A program made the translations under genes and the position numbers. From the NCBI RefSeq assembly GCF_900168065.1, contig NZ_FUZZ01000001.1, forward strand, positions 1-64,000: a stretch of 64,000 nucleotides of DNA, in the 5' to 3' direction. The notes beneath the pieces were generated by a model. It saw only the letters and a list, made by a program, of their open reading frames with translations. It was not told the origin of the DNA and searched no databases. How positions within the stretch are numbered: position 1 is the first letter of the stretch; each line of letters begins with the position of its first letter. The DNA is from Chitinophaga ginsengisegetis. Lineage in GTDB: Bacteria; Bacteroidota; Bacteroidia; Chitinophagales; Chitinophagaceae. Of this stretch, positions 54,233 to 63,782 are shown piece by piece.

Positions 54233-55030
54233 TTATATTTTTGTAGCCAGGTAGTTAAACTGGTCTATCCGGTCGAAAGTAAAATTGGCCAGTGAGCTCA
54301 ACTTATCATTTACAGTATTGTCACCTTCATAGCGCTCAAAAATGATACGCAGGTGTTCAGCTTTGCTGATAAAATTCCGTGCTCCTTCCAGCACTTCTGT
54401 CTCCATTCCTTCCACATCCAGCTTTACAATGATCTTACCGCGCAGGTCAAATCCCAGTTCGGGGATCAGGTCATCGAGTTTTTCGATAGGAATATTACCT
54501 TCCTTGTCACAATCCCTGTCGATATAACTTGACCCGGTAACGGTGCTCATAATATTGAAGTTCACCTTTTCCTGCTTGCTGCCAAGACCGCAGGCATAAA
54601 GTTTCACCTTGCCTTCCACATGATTGAGCCCGATGTTTTCCTGAACGGCTTTATAATTTACAGGTTCAAAGGCAACGCAGGGGATTCCTTTTCCGGCGAG
54701 CCAGACATCATACTCCCCGATGCAGGCGCCAATATCAATGAACCCGTCGATGTTCCTGTTTTCCACCTGCTCCTTGAGGAAGTCGCGTACCCGCTTCTCG
54801 TAGGCGTAATTAATAAACTGAAAGTCGGTAGTACCTCCGCGGATCCGGAAAAGTCCCATCGCTGATTTTGCCTTCCACTCGCTCAGAGAGGGTTTGTTTA
54901 ATAAAACGAGTTTAAGGGACGCCTGAAGGGATTTCCAGTCGTTATACCGGATATACTCACTAAAATAGGCAAGATACTGCCTGTACTTGGATACATTCTT
55001 CCAGGAAGGATAATAGGCTTGATCTTTCAT
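54233..55030 (-). CDS. FkbM-family methyltransferase
   Basis: 265 residues. SAM-binding core with FIDIGACIGEYDVWLAGKG, the later VAFEPVNYKAVQENIGLN and the acidic LKLDVEGMETEVLEG-like stretch (VKLDVEGMETEVLEGA) of FkbM. These methylate hydroxyls of sugars or other molecules. It lies near the polysaccharide locus, so methylation of a surface glycan is likely. No direct proof. Start ATG at 55030. Confidence 0.8.
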   Translation of the reverse strand: MKDQAYYPSWKNVSKYRQYLAYFSEYIRYNDWKSLQASLKLVLLNKPSLSEWKAKSAMGLFRIRGGTTDFQFINYAYEKRVRDFLKEQVENRNIDGFIDIGACIGEYDVWLAGKGIPCVAFEPVNYKAVQENIGLNHVEGKVKLYACGLGSKQEKVNFNIMSTVTGSSYIDRDCDKEGNIPIEKLDDLIPELGFDLRGKIIVKLDVEGMETEVLEGARNFISKAEHLRIIFERYEGDNTVNDKLSSLANFTFDRIDQFNYLATKI

Positions 55031-55169
55031 AACTTAGGGGTTTTACACTGAATTTAAAACTAAAAAAGGATAACAGCAAGCCTCCGCAAGCCGTTACCCT
55101 ATTTATTTTCAGGACTCAAATTACATCCATTTATAATTCAAAAATCCTCCTTATTTATATATCTAATTA

Positions 55170-56690
55170 TCACTTCTTTTTATAATTCACTTCATACAAA
55201 TCCCGCCGGATATCCTTTTTAGTTTGTACGCTTCCAAAGGCGTGTAATTCTTTCAGCAATACCAGGTCCACGTCAGCGATAACCACCATTTCGGTGTTTG
55301 GCGTTGATTCTGCTTTTATACCGGTTACGGGAAACGCAAAATCCGATGGGGTAAACACGCAGGATTGCGCATACTGCAGGTCCATATTATTTACCTTCGG
55401 CAAATTACCGATACAGCCGGCTATAGCAACATAGCACTCATTTTCAACGGCCCTTGCCTGTGCGCAGAACCGCACCCGGTTATAGGCATGCTGCGTATCG
55501 GTCATAAAAGGAACGAACAGGATCTGCATACCCTGTTCCGCCAGGATACGGGAGGGCTCCGGGAACTCCACATCATAACAGATCTGGATCCCTATTTTGC
55601 CGCAATCCGTATCAAACACCTTGATATCACTTCCCCCCTTGATTCCCCAGGCAGCTACCTCACCGGGAGTTGGATGGATCTTGATATATTGCTCGTAAGT
55701 ACCATCCCGGCGGCAGAGGTAGGAAATGTTGTAGAGTACCTCATCGATCACAATGGGCATGCTCCCCGAAATGATATTTACATTATAGGCTACTGCATGC
55801 TGCTGGAATATTTCCCTTAACTGCTCCGTGTATTGGGCCACTCCCCTGATAGCCCCGGCGGGGTCCATCTGGTTAAACTCTTTCATCAGCGGGGAGTTGA
55901 AGAGTTCCGGGAAAACAACAAAGTCTGATCCATAGTCGCTTACCGCGTCAATGAAATACTCCACCTGTTGCAGGAAACCATCCAGGCTGCCATAATCGCG
56001 CATCTGCCATTGTACCAGCCCTATGCGTACCGTTGATTTGTTGTACCGGATAGTGTCCTGGTCCTTTTCATAATAGATATTGAACCACTGCAGCAGCGTG
56101 GCAAAGCCTTTGGAGGCCTCGTCGTTGGGCAGGTAGTTCTTCAGGATCTTCTTTACGGTGAAATCATTCGAAAACTGGAAAGTGAGCGTGGGATCATAAA
56201 TTTCCCGGTCCTGTACCTTCTCGATATACTCCCTGGGCGACATCCGGTCGGAGAACTTTTCAAAATTGGGTATGCGTCCACCGGCCACTATCCCCTGCAG
56301 GTTTAATTGTTCACAGAGATTTTTACGGGCATCGTATAACCGGCGGGCCAGTCTTTTCCCCCGATAATCGGGATGTACGAAAACTTCGATTCCATACAAC
56401 GTATCCCCTTTGGGGTTGTGTGTGTTAAAAGTATAGTACCCGGTGATCTGCTCATAGGTATGACTATCCCCGAATTTTTCATAGTCCACTATAATAGCCA
56501 GCGCGCAACCTACTACTTTATCATTGACCGTAACCGCTATCTGCCCTTCCGGGAAAAGCTTGATGAGCCGCTGTATAGTTGGCTCCCGCCAGTAACTGCC
56601 AGCCATATCGGCATAAGCGGACACCATAGATTCTTTCAGGTCCAGGTAATCCTCGACGGTCAATGTTCTTATTTCTACTGTTTCTGACAT
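55170..56690 (-). CDS. GNAT acetyltransferase - carbon-nitrogen hydrolase (nitrilase) fusion
   Basis: 506 residues. N-terminal GNAT acetyltransferase domain (residues about 5-150; HPDYRGKRLARRLYDARK for acetyl-CoA). C-terminal nitrilase domain with the Glu in FVVFPELFNSPL, Lys in YIKIHPTPGE and Cys in IGIQICYDVEFPEP, the Glu-Lys-Cys triad. The fusion occurs in other bacteria; its reaction is uncertain (amidase or deacetylase-type on acylated amines). The start at ATG 56690 follows the MSETVEIRTLT N-terminus; the longer frame has a basic leader. Its relation to the glycan locus is not known. Confidence 0.85.
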   Translation of the reverse strand: MSETVEIRTLTVEDYLDLKESMVSAYADMAGSYWREPTIQRLIKLFPEGQIAVTVNDKVVGCALAIIVDYEKFGDSHTYEQITGYYTFNTHNPKGDTLYGIEVFVHPDYRGKRLARRLYDARKNLCEQLNLQGIVAGGRIPNFEKFSDRMSPREYIEKVQDREIYDPTLTFQFSNDFTVKKILKNYLPNDEASKGFATLLQWFNIYYEKDQDTIRYNKSTVRIGLVQWQMRDYGSLDGFLQQVEYFIDAVSDYGSDFVVFPELFNSPLMKEFNQMDPAGAIRGVAQYTEQLREIFQQHAVAYNVNIISGSMPIVIDEVLYNISYLCRRDGTYEQYIKIHPTPGEVAAWGIKGGSDIKVFDTDCGKIGIQICYDVEFPEPSRILAEQGMQILFVPFMTDTQHAYNRVRFCAQARAVENECYVAIAGCIGNLPKVNNMDLQYAQSCVFTPSDFAFPVTGIKAESTPNTEMVVIADVDLVLLKELHAFGSVQTKKDIRRDLYEVNYKKK

Positions 56691-56856
56691 AGCCTCTTTT
56701 TTTATAGAACGATTCTTATCGTAATACTTCAATAATATCGATTTTTTTTATTTACTTTGTATTTAAGTTAGCAACTTCAATATTTAACCATCCCCAACGG
56801 CAGACCTGCACATTTAATTCAAGAAACCGTTATACATCATCTACACCTTTGCTATC

Positions 56857-58062
56857 GTGCCTTTAATTCAAAACAGAGATATCGTTGTAATAGGGCTGCA
56901 ACAATGGTACACCACTATTGGAAGCAACTGTAAAAATATTGCGCTGGAATTTGCCCGGCATAACAGGGTATTATATGTTAATGCTCCGCTGGACAGAAAT
57001 ACCCTTATGACGGGGAGACAAGATCCGCATGTGCAATACCAGCTGAATGCCATCCATAAAAAAGTTCCGGGTATTGTTCCCATCAGTGACAACCTCTGGA
57101 ACTATTATCCATCTGCCATACTGGAGTCTATTAACTGGCTCCCTTTTACACCATTATTTTCCTGGTTTAACAAGCGGAATAACAGAAAGTTTGCAGACAG
57201 TATTATGGAGGCTGTCCGGGAAATGAATTTCAAAGACATCATTTTATTTAATGATAACGACATCTTCCGGGGCTTTTATCTCAAAGAAATGCTACGGCCT
57301 TCCAGTTATGTATACTACAGCAGGGACTACCTCCTGGGCGTGCCTTACTGGAAAAAGCACGGGCTCCGGCTTGAACCACAACACATCGCCAAGGCCGATG
57401 CCGCGGTAGCCAATTCCTTATATCTCAAAGAAATGCTGCAGCAGTATAATCCTTCCAGCTATTATGTTGGACAGGGATGTGACCTCCGGCTTTTCAATGC
57501 GGCCGACAAACATCCTGTTCCGGATGATGTGCCAACAGGAAAAGGCCCCATCATTGGTTATGTGGGCGCGCTTAAATCGCTGCGGCTGGATATCTCCGTT
57601 TTGGTAAAGATAGCCAGTGAAAGACCGGGATGGCAGCTGGTACTGGTTGGTCCGGAAGATGACGACTTCAAAGCCTCCGAACTCCACCACCTTCCCAACG
57701 TTTATTTTACAGGACATAAAGATCTGTCGCAGCTTCCTTCGTATGTACAGTCTTTTGATGTATGCCTTAATCCACAGGTGATCAATGAAGTAACGGCAGG
57801 TAATTACCCGTTGAAAATTGACGAGTACCTGGCAATGGGTAAGCCGGTAGTAGCAACCGCCACTAAAACCATGGAGTTGTTCAGGGAACATGTTTACCTG
57901 GCTGCTACACCGGACGACTATGTTCCACTGATTGAAAAAGCACTGTCAGAAAATGCTGATCCGGGATTGGCCACTGAACGTATCCGCTTTGCCGGTACAC
58001 ATACCTGGGAGAATTCCGTTGCGGCCATTTATCAGGCGATTTTAAATTCCAGCGGTAATTGA
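56857..58062 (+). CDS. Glycosyltransferase (GT-B fold)
   Basis: 401 residues. The C-terminal half has the GT-B nucleotide-binding pattern (GPIIGYVGALKSLRLDISVLV, VLVGPEDDDF, LPSYVQSFDVCLNPQ, DEYLAMGKPVVATATKTM). The start is GTG at 56857; no ATG lies nearby in frame. It starts a plus-strand unit with the acyltransferase whose ATG lies only two bases after its stop. It probably adds a sugar to a surface polysaccharide. Donor and acceptor are not evident. Confidence 0.85.
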   Translation: MPLIQNRDIVVIGLQQWYTTIGSNCKNIALEFARHNRVLYVNAPLDRNTLMTGRQDPHVQYQLNAIHKKVPGIVPISDNLWNYYPSAILESINWLPFTPLFSWFNKRNNRKFADSIMEAVREMNFKDIILFNDNDIFRGFYLKEMLRPSSYVYYSRDYLLGVPYWKKHGLRLEPQHIAKADAAVANSLYLKEMLQQYNPSSYYVGQGCDLRLFNAADKHPVPDDVPTGKGPIIGYVGALKSLRLDISVLVKIASERPGWQLVLVGPEDDDFKASELHHLPNVYFTGHKDLSQLPSYVQSFDVCLNPQVINEVTAGNYPLKIDEYLAMGKPVVATATKTMELFREHVYLAATPDDYVPLIEKALSENADPGLATERIRFAGTHTWENSVAAIYQAILNSSGN

Positions 58063-58064
58063 TT

Positions 58065-58679
58065 ATGAGTATAAAAGACAAACTGAAACAACACCCGGGT
58101 TTGAAGAAACTGGCTTTGTACCTGCTGATGCCAAAGCATCAGGCCCGTCCACGCCTGTGGGTGCGGTTGTTTATCAACCCCTTCATCCATAAAAAGGGAA
58201 AGGGTTCCCTCATAAGAAGACGCACACGGATGGACGTGTTGCCATTTAATACGTTTACCCTCGGAAGTTACTCCACGATAGAAGATTTTGCTACGGTAAA
58301 TAATGGTATGGGAGCGGTGATTATTGGCAACCATGTAAGGATCGGGATAGGTAATGTGTTGATTGGCCCGGTTCGTATAGGCGACAATGTTATACTGGCG
58401 CAGAACATTGTGTTATCCGGTTTAAATCATGGATACCAGGATCCTGATGTTCCTATTGCGTTGCAGCCCTGCACCGTTGGAGAAATAGTTGTAGAAGCAG
58501 ATTGCTGGATTGGCGCCAACAGCGTTATTACCGCAGGAGTAACCATCGGACGCCATGCTGTAGTAGCAGGCGGCAGTGTGGTTACCAAAGACGTTCCTCC
58601 TTTTACAATAGTGGCGGGCAACCCTGCCCGCCCTATACGTCAATATCAGCCATCCAGTGGTACCTGGGAAAAAATCTAG
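58065..58679 (+). CDS. Hexapeptide-repeat acyltransferase
   Basis: 204 residues. Left-handed beta-helix pattern of hexapeptide repeats (VIIGNHVRIGIGNVLIGPV, GDNVILAQNIVLSGLNHGYQ, ADCWIGANSVITAGVTIGRH) and a cationic N-terminus. WcaF/NodL-like O-acetyltransferases of polysaccharide clusters look like this. The ATG at 58065 follows the glycosyltransferase by two bases. The stop codon shares two bases with the stop of the convergent gene (58676-58678). Confidence 0.88.
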   Translation: MSIKDKLKQHPGLKKLALYLLMPKHQARPRLWVRLFINPFIHKKGKGSLIRRRTRMDVLPFNTFTLGSYSTIEDFATVNNGMGAVIIGNHVRIGIGNVLIGPVRIGDNVILAQNIVLSGLNHGYQDPDVPIALQPCTVGEIVVEADCWIGANSVITAGVTIGRHAVVAGGSVVTKDVPPFTIVAGNPARPIRQYQPSSGTWEKI

Positions 58680-61600
58680 TTGGTTACTTTTATAAAACGT
58701 CCTTTCTTATTATAGCTGCTGTCTTCCGACTTCACATCCACTATAAAATGTCCGTTTGATAAATTGCTGATGTTTACTTCTGTCTGGAATGAATCCGGAG
58801 TAGTATACCTCATCTGTTGCTGCATACGGCCATTCATGTCGAAAATCCGCACCTGCAAAGGCGTTGCGCCGCTCCTCACAATCCGTAAGCGGATGTATTG
58901 CGTGGCCGGATTCGGGAATATACCTAATGAATCTTCCGTATGACTAACGATGTCGTTGCCAAGTACAGTTAAGTTAAAGGTAGTGGTAGCGGTAGCGCCC
59001 CTGTCGTCCGTAACGGTAAGCCTGAACTGGTATTTACCGGCATTGAGGCTGTTGATCAGTGTTTGCACCTGATCCGGGCTTTTTAAATTTGCGGTGGCGG
59101 GTCCTTCTACCTGTGACCATTCATACTTCACAATATTACCATCTGGATCATAAGAAGAGCTGCCATCTGCGATGAATGAATTCATTGGCTGCTGAATGCT
59201 TCTGTCGCCCTGCGTTTGGGCTACCGGCGCCTTATTTTCCAGGGGCAATACAGTGATGTTTACTGAAGCGGTAGCAGTGGCGCCGTTGTTATCGGTTACC
59301 GTTAACCGGAACGTATAAGTTCCCGTCTGCAGGTTGGCTGCATTTGTTTTTGAAGCGTTGGCGGCGGAAAGATTGCCCCCGGCAGGACCGGCGGTCTTTT
59401 CCCACAACCAGGTAACTATTTGTCCGTCGGCATCGCTGGAGGCACTGCCATCCAGGGCGGCGCTGCTTACCGGCAGCTGAATCTGTATGTCGCTGCCTAC
59501 AACAGCCACTGGTGGCTTATTAACGGCGGCCGCGGTTACCGTAATGTTTACGGAGGCGTTGCTGGTGGCGCCGTTGTTATCGGTTACTGTTAACCGGAAG
59601 GTATAAGTTCCTGCCTGTAGATTGGTAACATTTGTTTTTGCGGCATTGGCAGCGGAAAGATTGCCCCCGGCAGGACCGGCGGTCTTTTCCCACAACCAGG
59701 TAACTATTTGTCCGTCGGCATCGCTGGAGGCGCTGCCATCCAATGCGGCGCTGCTTACCGGCAGCTGAATCTGTATGTCACTGCCTGCAATGGCTACAGG
59801 CGGATTATTAACCGGAGCCGCTGTTACCGTAATGTTTACAGTAGCTGTGCTGGTGGCGCCGTTGTTATCAGTTACCGTTAATCTGAACGTATAAGTTCCT
59901 GCCTGTAGATTGGTAACATTTGTTTTTGCGGCATTGGCAGCGGAAAGATTGCCCCCGGCAGGACCGGCGGTCTTTTCCCACAACCAGGTAACTATTTGTC
60001 CGTCGGCATCGCTGGAGGCGCTGCCATCCAGGGCGGCGCTGCTTACCGGCAGCTGAATCTGTATGTCGCTGCCTGCAACCGCTACGGGCGGATTATTAAC
60101 CGGAGCCGCTGTTACCGTAATGTTTACAGTAGCTGTGCTGGTGGCGCCGTTGTTATCGGTTACCGTTAATCTGAACGTATAAGTTCCTGCCTGTAGATTG
60201 GTAACATTTGTTTTTGCGGCGTTGGCGGCGGAGAGGTTTCCTCCTGCAGGACCGGCAGTTTTTTCCCATAGCCAGGTAACTATTTGTCCGTCGGCATCAG
60301 CGGAGGCGCTGCCATCCAATGCAGCGCTGCTTACCGGCAGCTGAATAGCTATATCATTTCCTGCGTCTGCTACCGGCGATTGATTGGGCGCTGCGGCCAG
60401 TACCAGGACAGTTACGGTGGCGGTAGCGGTGGCGTTACTATTGTCGGTAACTGTAAGCTGATAGGTATATGTACCGGCAGACAGGTTACTCACAGTTGTT
60501 TTAGCAGCTCCGGCACTTGCCAGGTCGCCACCTGCGGGACCGGCAGTTTTTTGCCATAACCAGCTAACGATCTGCCCATCGGTGTCTGCGGAACTGCTGC
60601 CATCAAGCGCAGTAGTATTTACCGGCAACTGGATCTGTATATTTTTCCCGGCATTGGCTACCGGCGGTTTATTGGCGGCTGCCAATACGGTAATGTTTAC
60701 CGAGGCGGTATCCTTTGCACCTGTGTTATCGGTGATGATGAGGCGGTAGGTATAGTTACCTGCTACCAGGTTGCTTACATTTGTTTTCGCGGCATTCGCG
60801 GCGGAAAGGTCTCCCCCGGAAGGACCCGCAGTTTTGGCCCAGGCCCATGTGGTTATTTGTCCGTCGGCATCAGTAGAGGCGCTGCCATCCAGTGAAGTAC
60901 TGTTTACAGGTAATTGCACCTGGATATTGCTCCCTGCATTGGCCACCGGTGGCTTATTGGCAGCGGGTTTCACGGTAACGGTGATGCTGTCGCTATCAGT
61001 CAGCCCTTTATCATCGGTGATGGTTAAGGCATAAACGTAGGTTCCCGCAGTTAGACCCGTTACATTTGTTTTAACCACATTGGGGCTCACGATGGTTCCC
61101 GCGGTGGGGCCACTGATCTTCTTCCACGCATAGCTTTGAATGGTGCTGCCACCGGAAGCGGCAGACGAGGCGCCATCCAGCGTTACATAATCTATGGGTA
61201 AGGTAATGGTAACATCGCCACCGGCATTTGAAACGGGCGGTGAGGTGGTACTGGTTTTCAATTCAAAGGCGCCCACATCATATTTACTTTGCTGCGGCCG
61301 CGCGGTATTATCAAAATCTGTTTTCAGGGTGAAGTCAGACATATCCCTGCCGGTATTCACCGCTGTTGAAGTAGATAGCAGCCGGTAATTTTTCGCGGCG
61401 CCGTCTACAAATTTAGCGGAAGCAACATCTGTATAACAGATGTTATTGCTGGCAGTTAATTTAATAGGCAGATCCCCTTTAATATACATCCCCTTTGAAG
61501 GATAATCGTAGGCTGTTCCTGTTTCCACCAGCAGGTTGTTATATACCTGGTGCCCGATGGGTGTCTGGTAAGCAAATATTTTTATACCATTCTTACCTGC

Positions 61601-63448
61601 GTCTGTATTAACGATAGTGTTATTATAGATAATAGCGGCAGGCGGAGGAAATACATCCGGGGTGGTATTATCCGGAATTTTATCTGCCACATTAATCCCT
61701 TCATAAAAAATATCAGAGATCACATTGTTATATATCTCGCTTACTCCTGAACCGAAAACCGTAACACCAGGCATATAGCCGGTAGTGATGGTATTGTTAT
61801 ACACTTTCAGGGCGGAGCCGGAACCAATGAGGATTCCATAACCATGTGCGGAGTTCTTTGAAGTGGCGTAGTTTACGAGGCGGTTATTGAATACACGGTT
61901 GTCACCATTTTTAGTCATGGAGATCTGTAATCCGTCGCTGCCAATATTTTCCAGGTCGTTGTCGTATACCCAGAGGTTTTCAATCCAGTGCGACTTCATA
62001 TCAACACAGGTACCTTCCGTCCAGTAATAGTGTGTGTTACCGATATAGAAACCTTCGCCGGTGGAGTTGCGGCATTTAATGTGATGGAGTTTCACATTCT
62101 TCATTACAAAGCTGCCTTCCAGGTATTGCGGCTGGGCGCAGGTTTGCAGGGTTTTAGCCTGTAACAGGATGTTGCCGTCATGGATATAAATATTATGCAC
62201 ATCAAAATCGGAAGCGCCTACACCCAGTGTAAGACCGAATATTTTAAGGCCGTTGATATTTGTACCATTCAGGTCGAAACCAAATTCATAATTTTTATCC
62301 CCGCTCCCGCTTATCTCTACAAACCGGCAGGTAGGTGCATTAAACACGGCTGCTGTACCCTGGTTCTTTACCCCGAGCTTTACCTGTCCGCCGCAGTTGA
62401 TGATAACAATGGGTTTCGCGGCTGTTCCGGTCAGGTTACCGAGATGCAGATACTCATATTCTCCTGCAGGAATACACAACGTGTCACCGGGACTTACGTT
62501 AAATGTTTTCATGGCATCCGGATAATATATTTCTGCGCGTCCGTTGGCGGTGTTGCTCATTGGCACTACAATACGCTTGCCTCCTGTAACGGGTGGCGGT
62601 GTTACCACTCCTCCCTGCGTGTACTGGAGCATCCACTCATACATATTTTTACCATCTTCCTTTGTGGCGGGGTCGTAGGCTTTAGTCCATGCATCGTGTG
62701 AAGTGGAACTATAAATAGACAATTTAGCCAGCGGATTGGGAGCCGGCACGGTGGCGTTGATATATTTTATCCAGTTCTTTGAATAATCGGAAGGTACAGT
62801 GGGATCGCCATCGTTATGGAATGCCCATACAGGTGTATTATTGGAGGCCACTACACCGGCATAGGCGGTAGTGGGTGGATACATGCCGCAAACCGGAGCT
62901 GCAGCTGCAAATGCTTTTGCTTTTGTTTTATCTTCACAGAGTGCGCCCCATGTTAATCCACCTCCCATGCTTAAACCTGTGATATAAATGCGGGAAGGAT
63001 CAATATCATATTTTGTAAGAAGATAATTCTTAAACAGCGTCACATCTCCGGAACCCGGCCATGTGTTGAACTGAGGGGATATTACTATAAATGAAAAAGT
63101 TTGATTGTTTACGGTGAAGGTGGTGGGAAATCTACCATCATTGATTACCCGGGGAAGACCATTTCTCAACACAGAAGATAAGGGAGATCCATAGCTGGCC
63201 AGTTCGCCGTTGCCATGAAAGAAAATGATCAGGGGATATTTCTTACCACTTCCGGGCGTATAGCCGGCGGGAAGGTATTCATAGAAGCCTTTGATATTGG
63301 ACATCGAAGGATCATTGAAAGAACGCGCCGTTTGCACCTGGCCTGAAACAGGGACTAATCCAAAACAGGATACTAACAATATAGCAGCGCCTAGCCTATA
63401 AATACTGCGGCAAAAAAATTGCCTTAGCAATAGCAGATGGTTTATCAT
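58676..63448 (-). CDS. Secreted esterase / beta-helix / PKD-repeat protein with type IX sorting domain
   Basis: 1590 residues. Signal peptide (LLVSCFGLVPVSGQ), then an alpha/beta-hydrolase esterase of the PHB-depolymerase-like family (about 45-285): Ser in GLSMGGG, Asp in HNDGDPTVP, His in TSHDAW. A right-handed beta-helix region (about 300-740; FEISGSGDKNYEFG, VYNNTITTGYMPGVTVFGSG) follows, then eight PKD domains (about 750-1500), then a type A type IX C-terminal domain (IFPNPATQYIRLRI to KGRFIKVTN). It is exported to the surface or medium and probably acts on acylated polysaccharides; the exact substrate is not known. The start is ATG 63448, since a TTG 21 bases earlier is less likely. Confidence 0.9.
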   Translation of the reverse strand: MINHLLLLRQFFCRSIYRLGAAILLVSCFGLVPVSGQVQTARSFNDPSMSNIKGFYEYLPAGYTPGSGKKYPLIIFFHGNGELASYGSPLSSVLRNGLPRVINDGRFPTTFTVNNQTFSFIVISPQFNTWPGSGDVTLFKNYLLTKYDIDPSRIYITGLSMGGGLTWGALCEDKTKAKAFAAAAPVCGMYPPTTAYAGVVASNNTPVWAFHNDGDPTVPSDYSKNWIKYINATVPAPNPLAKLSIYSSTSHDAWTKAYDPATKEDGKNMYEWMLQYTQGGVVTPPPVTGGKRIVVPMSNTANGRAEIYYPDAMKTFNVSPGDTLCIPAGEYEYLHLGNLTGTAAKPIVIINCGGQVKLGVKNQGTAAVFNAPTCRFVEISGSGDKNYEFGFDLNGTNINGLKIFGLTLGVGASDFDVHNIYIHDGNILLQAKTLQTCAQPQYLEGSFVMKNVKLHHIKCRNSTGEGFYIGNTHYYWTEGTCVDMKSHWIENLWVYDNDLENIGSDGLQISMTKNGDNRVFNNRLVNYATSKNSAHGYGILIGSGSALKVYNNTITTGYMPGVTVFGSGVSEIYNNVISDIFYEGINVADKIPDNTTPDVFPPPAAIIYNNTIVNTDAGKNGIKIFAYQTPIGHQVYNNLLVETGTAYDYPSKGMYIKGDLPIKLTASNNICYTDVASAKFVDGAAKNYRLLSTSTAVNTGRDMSDFTLKTDFDNTARPQQSKYDVGAFELKTSTTSPPVSNAGGDVTITLPIDYVTLDGASSAASGGSTIQSYAWKKISGPTAGTIVSPNVVKTNVTGLTAGTYVYALTITDDKGLTDSDSITVTVKPAANKPPVANAGSNIQVQLPVNSTSLDGSASTDADGQITTWAWAKTAGPSGGDLSAANAAKTNVSNLVAGNYTYRLIITDNTGAKDTASVNITVLAAANKPPVANAGKNIQIQLPVNTTALDGSSSADTDGQIVSWLWQKTAGPAGGDLASAGAAKTTVSNLSAGTYTYQLTVTDNSNATATATVTVLVLAAAPNQSPVADAGNDIAIQLPVSSAALDGSASADADGQIVTWLWEKTAGPAGGNLSAANAAKTNVTNLQAGTYTFRLTVTDNNGATSTATVNITVTAAPVNNPPVAVAGSDIQIQLPVSSAALDGSASSDADGQIVTWLWEKTAGPAGGNLSAANAAKTNVTNLQAGTYTFRLTVTDNNGATSTATVNITVTAAPVNNPPVAIAGSDIQIQLPVSSAALDGSASSDADGQIVTWLWEKTAGPAGGNLSAANAAKTNVTNLQAGTYTFRLTVTDNNGATSNASVNITVTAAAVNKPPVAVVGSDIQIQLPVSSAALDGSASSDADGQIVTWLWEKTAGPAGGNLSAANASKTNAANLQTGTYTFRLTVTDNNGATATASVNITVLPLENKAPVAQTQGDRSIQQPMNSFIADGSSSYDPDGNIVKYEWSQVEGPATANLKSPDQVQTLINSLNAGKYQFRLTVTDDRGATATTTFNLTVLGNDIVSHTEDSLGIFPNPATQYIRLRIVRSGATPLQVRIFDMNGRMQQQMRYTTPDSFQTEVNISNLSNGHFIVDVKSEDSSYNKKGRFIKVTN
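59290..60370 (-). repeat. 288-nt in-frame PKD repeats
   Basis: The same motif (for example TGTCCGTCGG on the plus strand) recurs at 59421, 59709, 59997 and 60285: a strict 288-base, 96-codon period. The central copies are almost identical in DNA, pointing to recent amplification. Flanking copies, to about 61230, are diverged. Confidence 0.85.
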
Positions 63449-63782
63449 ATAAATATATGGCTTGTGCAATGGTTTTAAAAGTCTATCCTCATAGTCATTA
63501 CTTAAAAGTTCCCGGAAAAAGGGTTTTTATTATTGCAAAGAAAGCTTTTTTTTAATTCACATAATGAAAAAAAATAACATATATCACTACAATAAATAAA
63601 GTATAAATATTTTATATCTATATTTATTTGTTTATTTTCAATCTATCCTCCATTGCGATGCTAATAATTCTAAATAAAAAAACTACCTTTGTTATTCCAG
63701 GCATTGAATATTCCTCCTTTTTTAACCTCATCCTGTAAAAAGACCATTATTTTTCATACAATTTGACTGTAATTAATGGTTC
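63449..63782. other. 334-base AT-rich divergent gap
   Basis: The divergent gap between the esterase gene and the flippase gene is AT-rich. It contains a -7 element (63684-63691) for the plus-strand gene. No minus-strand promoter elements for the esterase gene were seen. Confidence 0.6.
63684..63691 (+). promoter_or_regulatory. -7 element of the flippase gene
   Basis: TACCTTTG, perfect TAnnTTTG, giving a leader of about 86 bases before ATG 63783. No TTG lies at the standard distance upstream. Confidence 0.4.
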
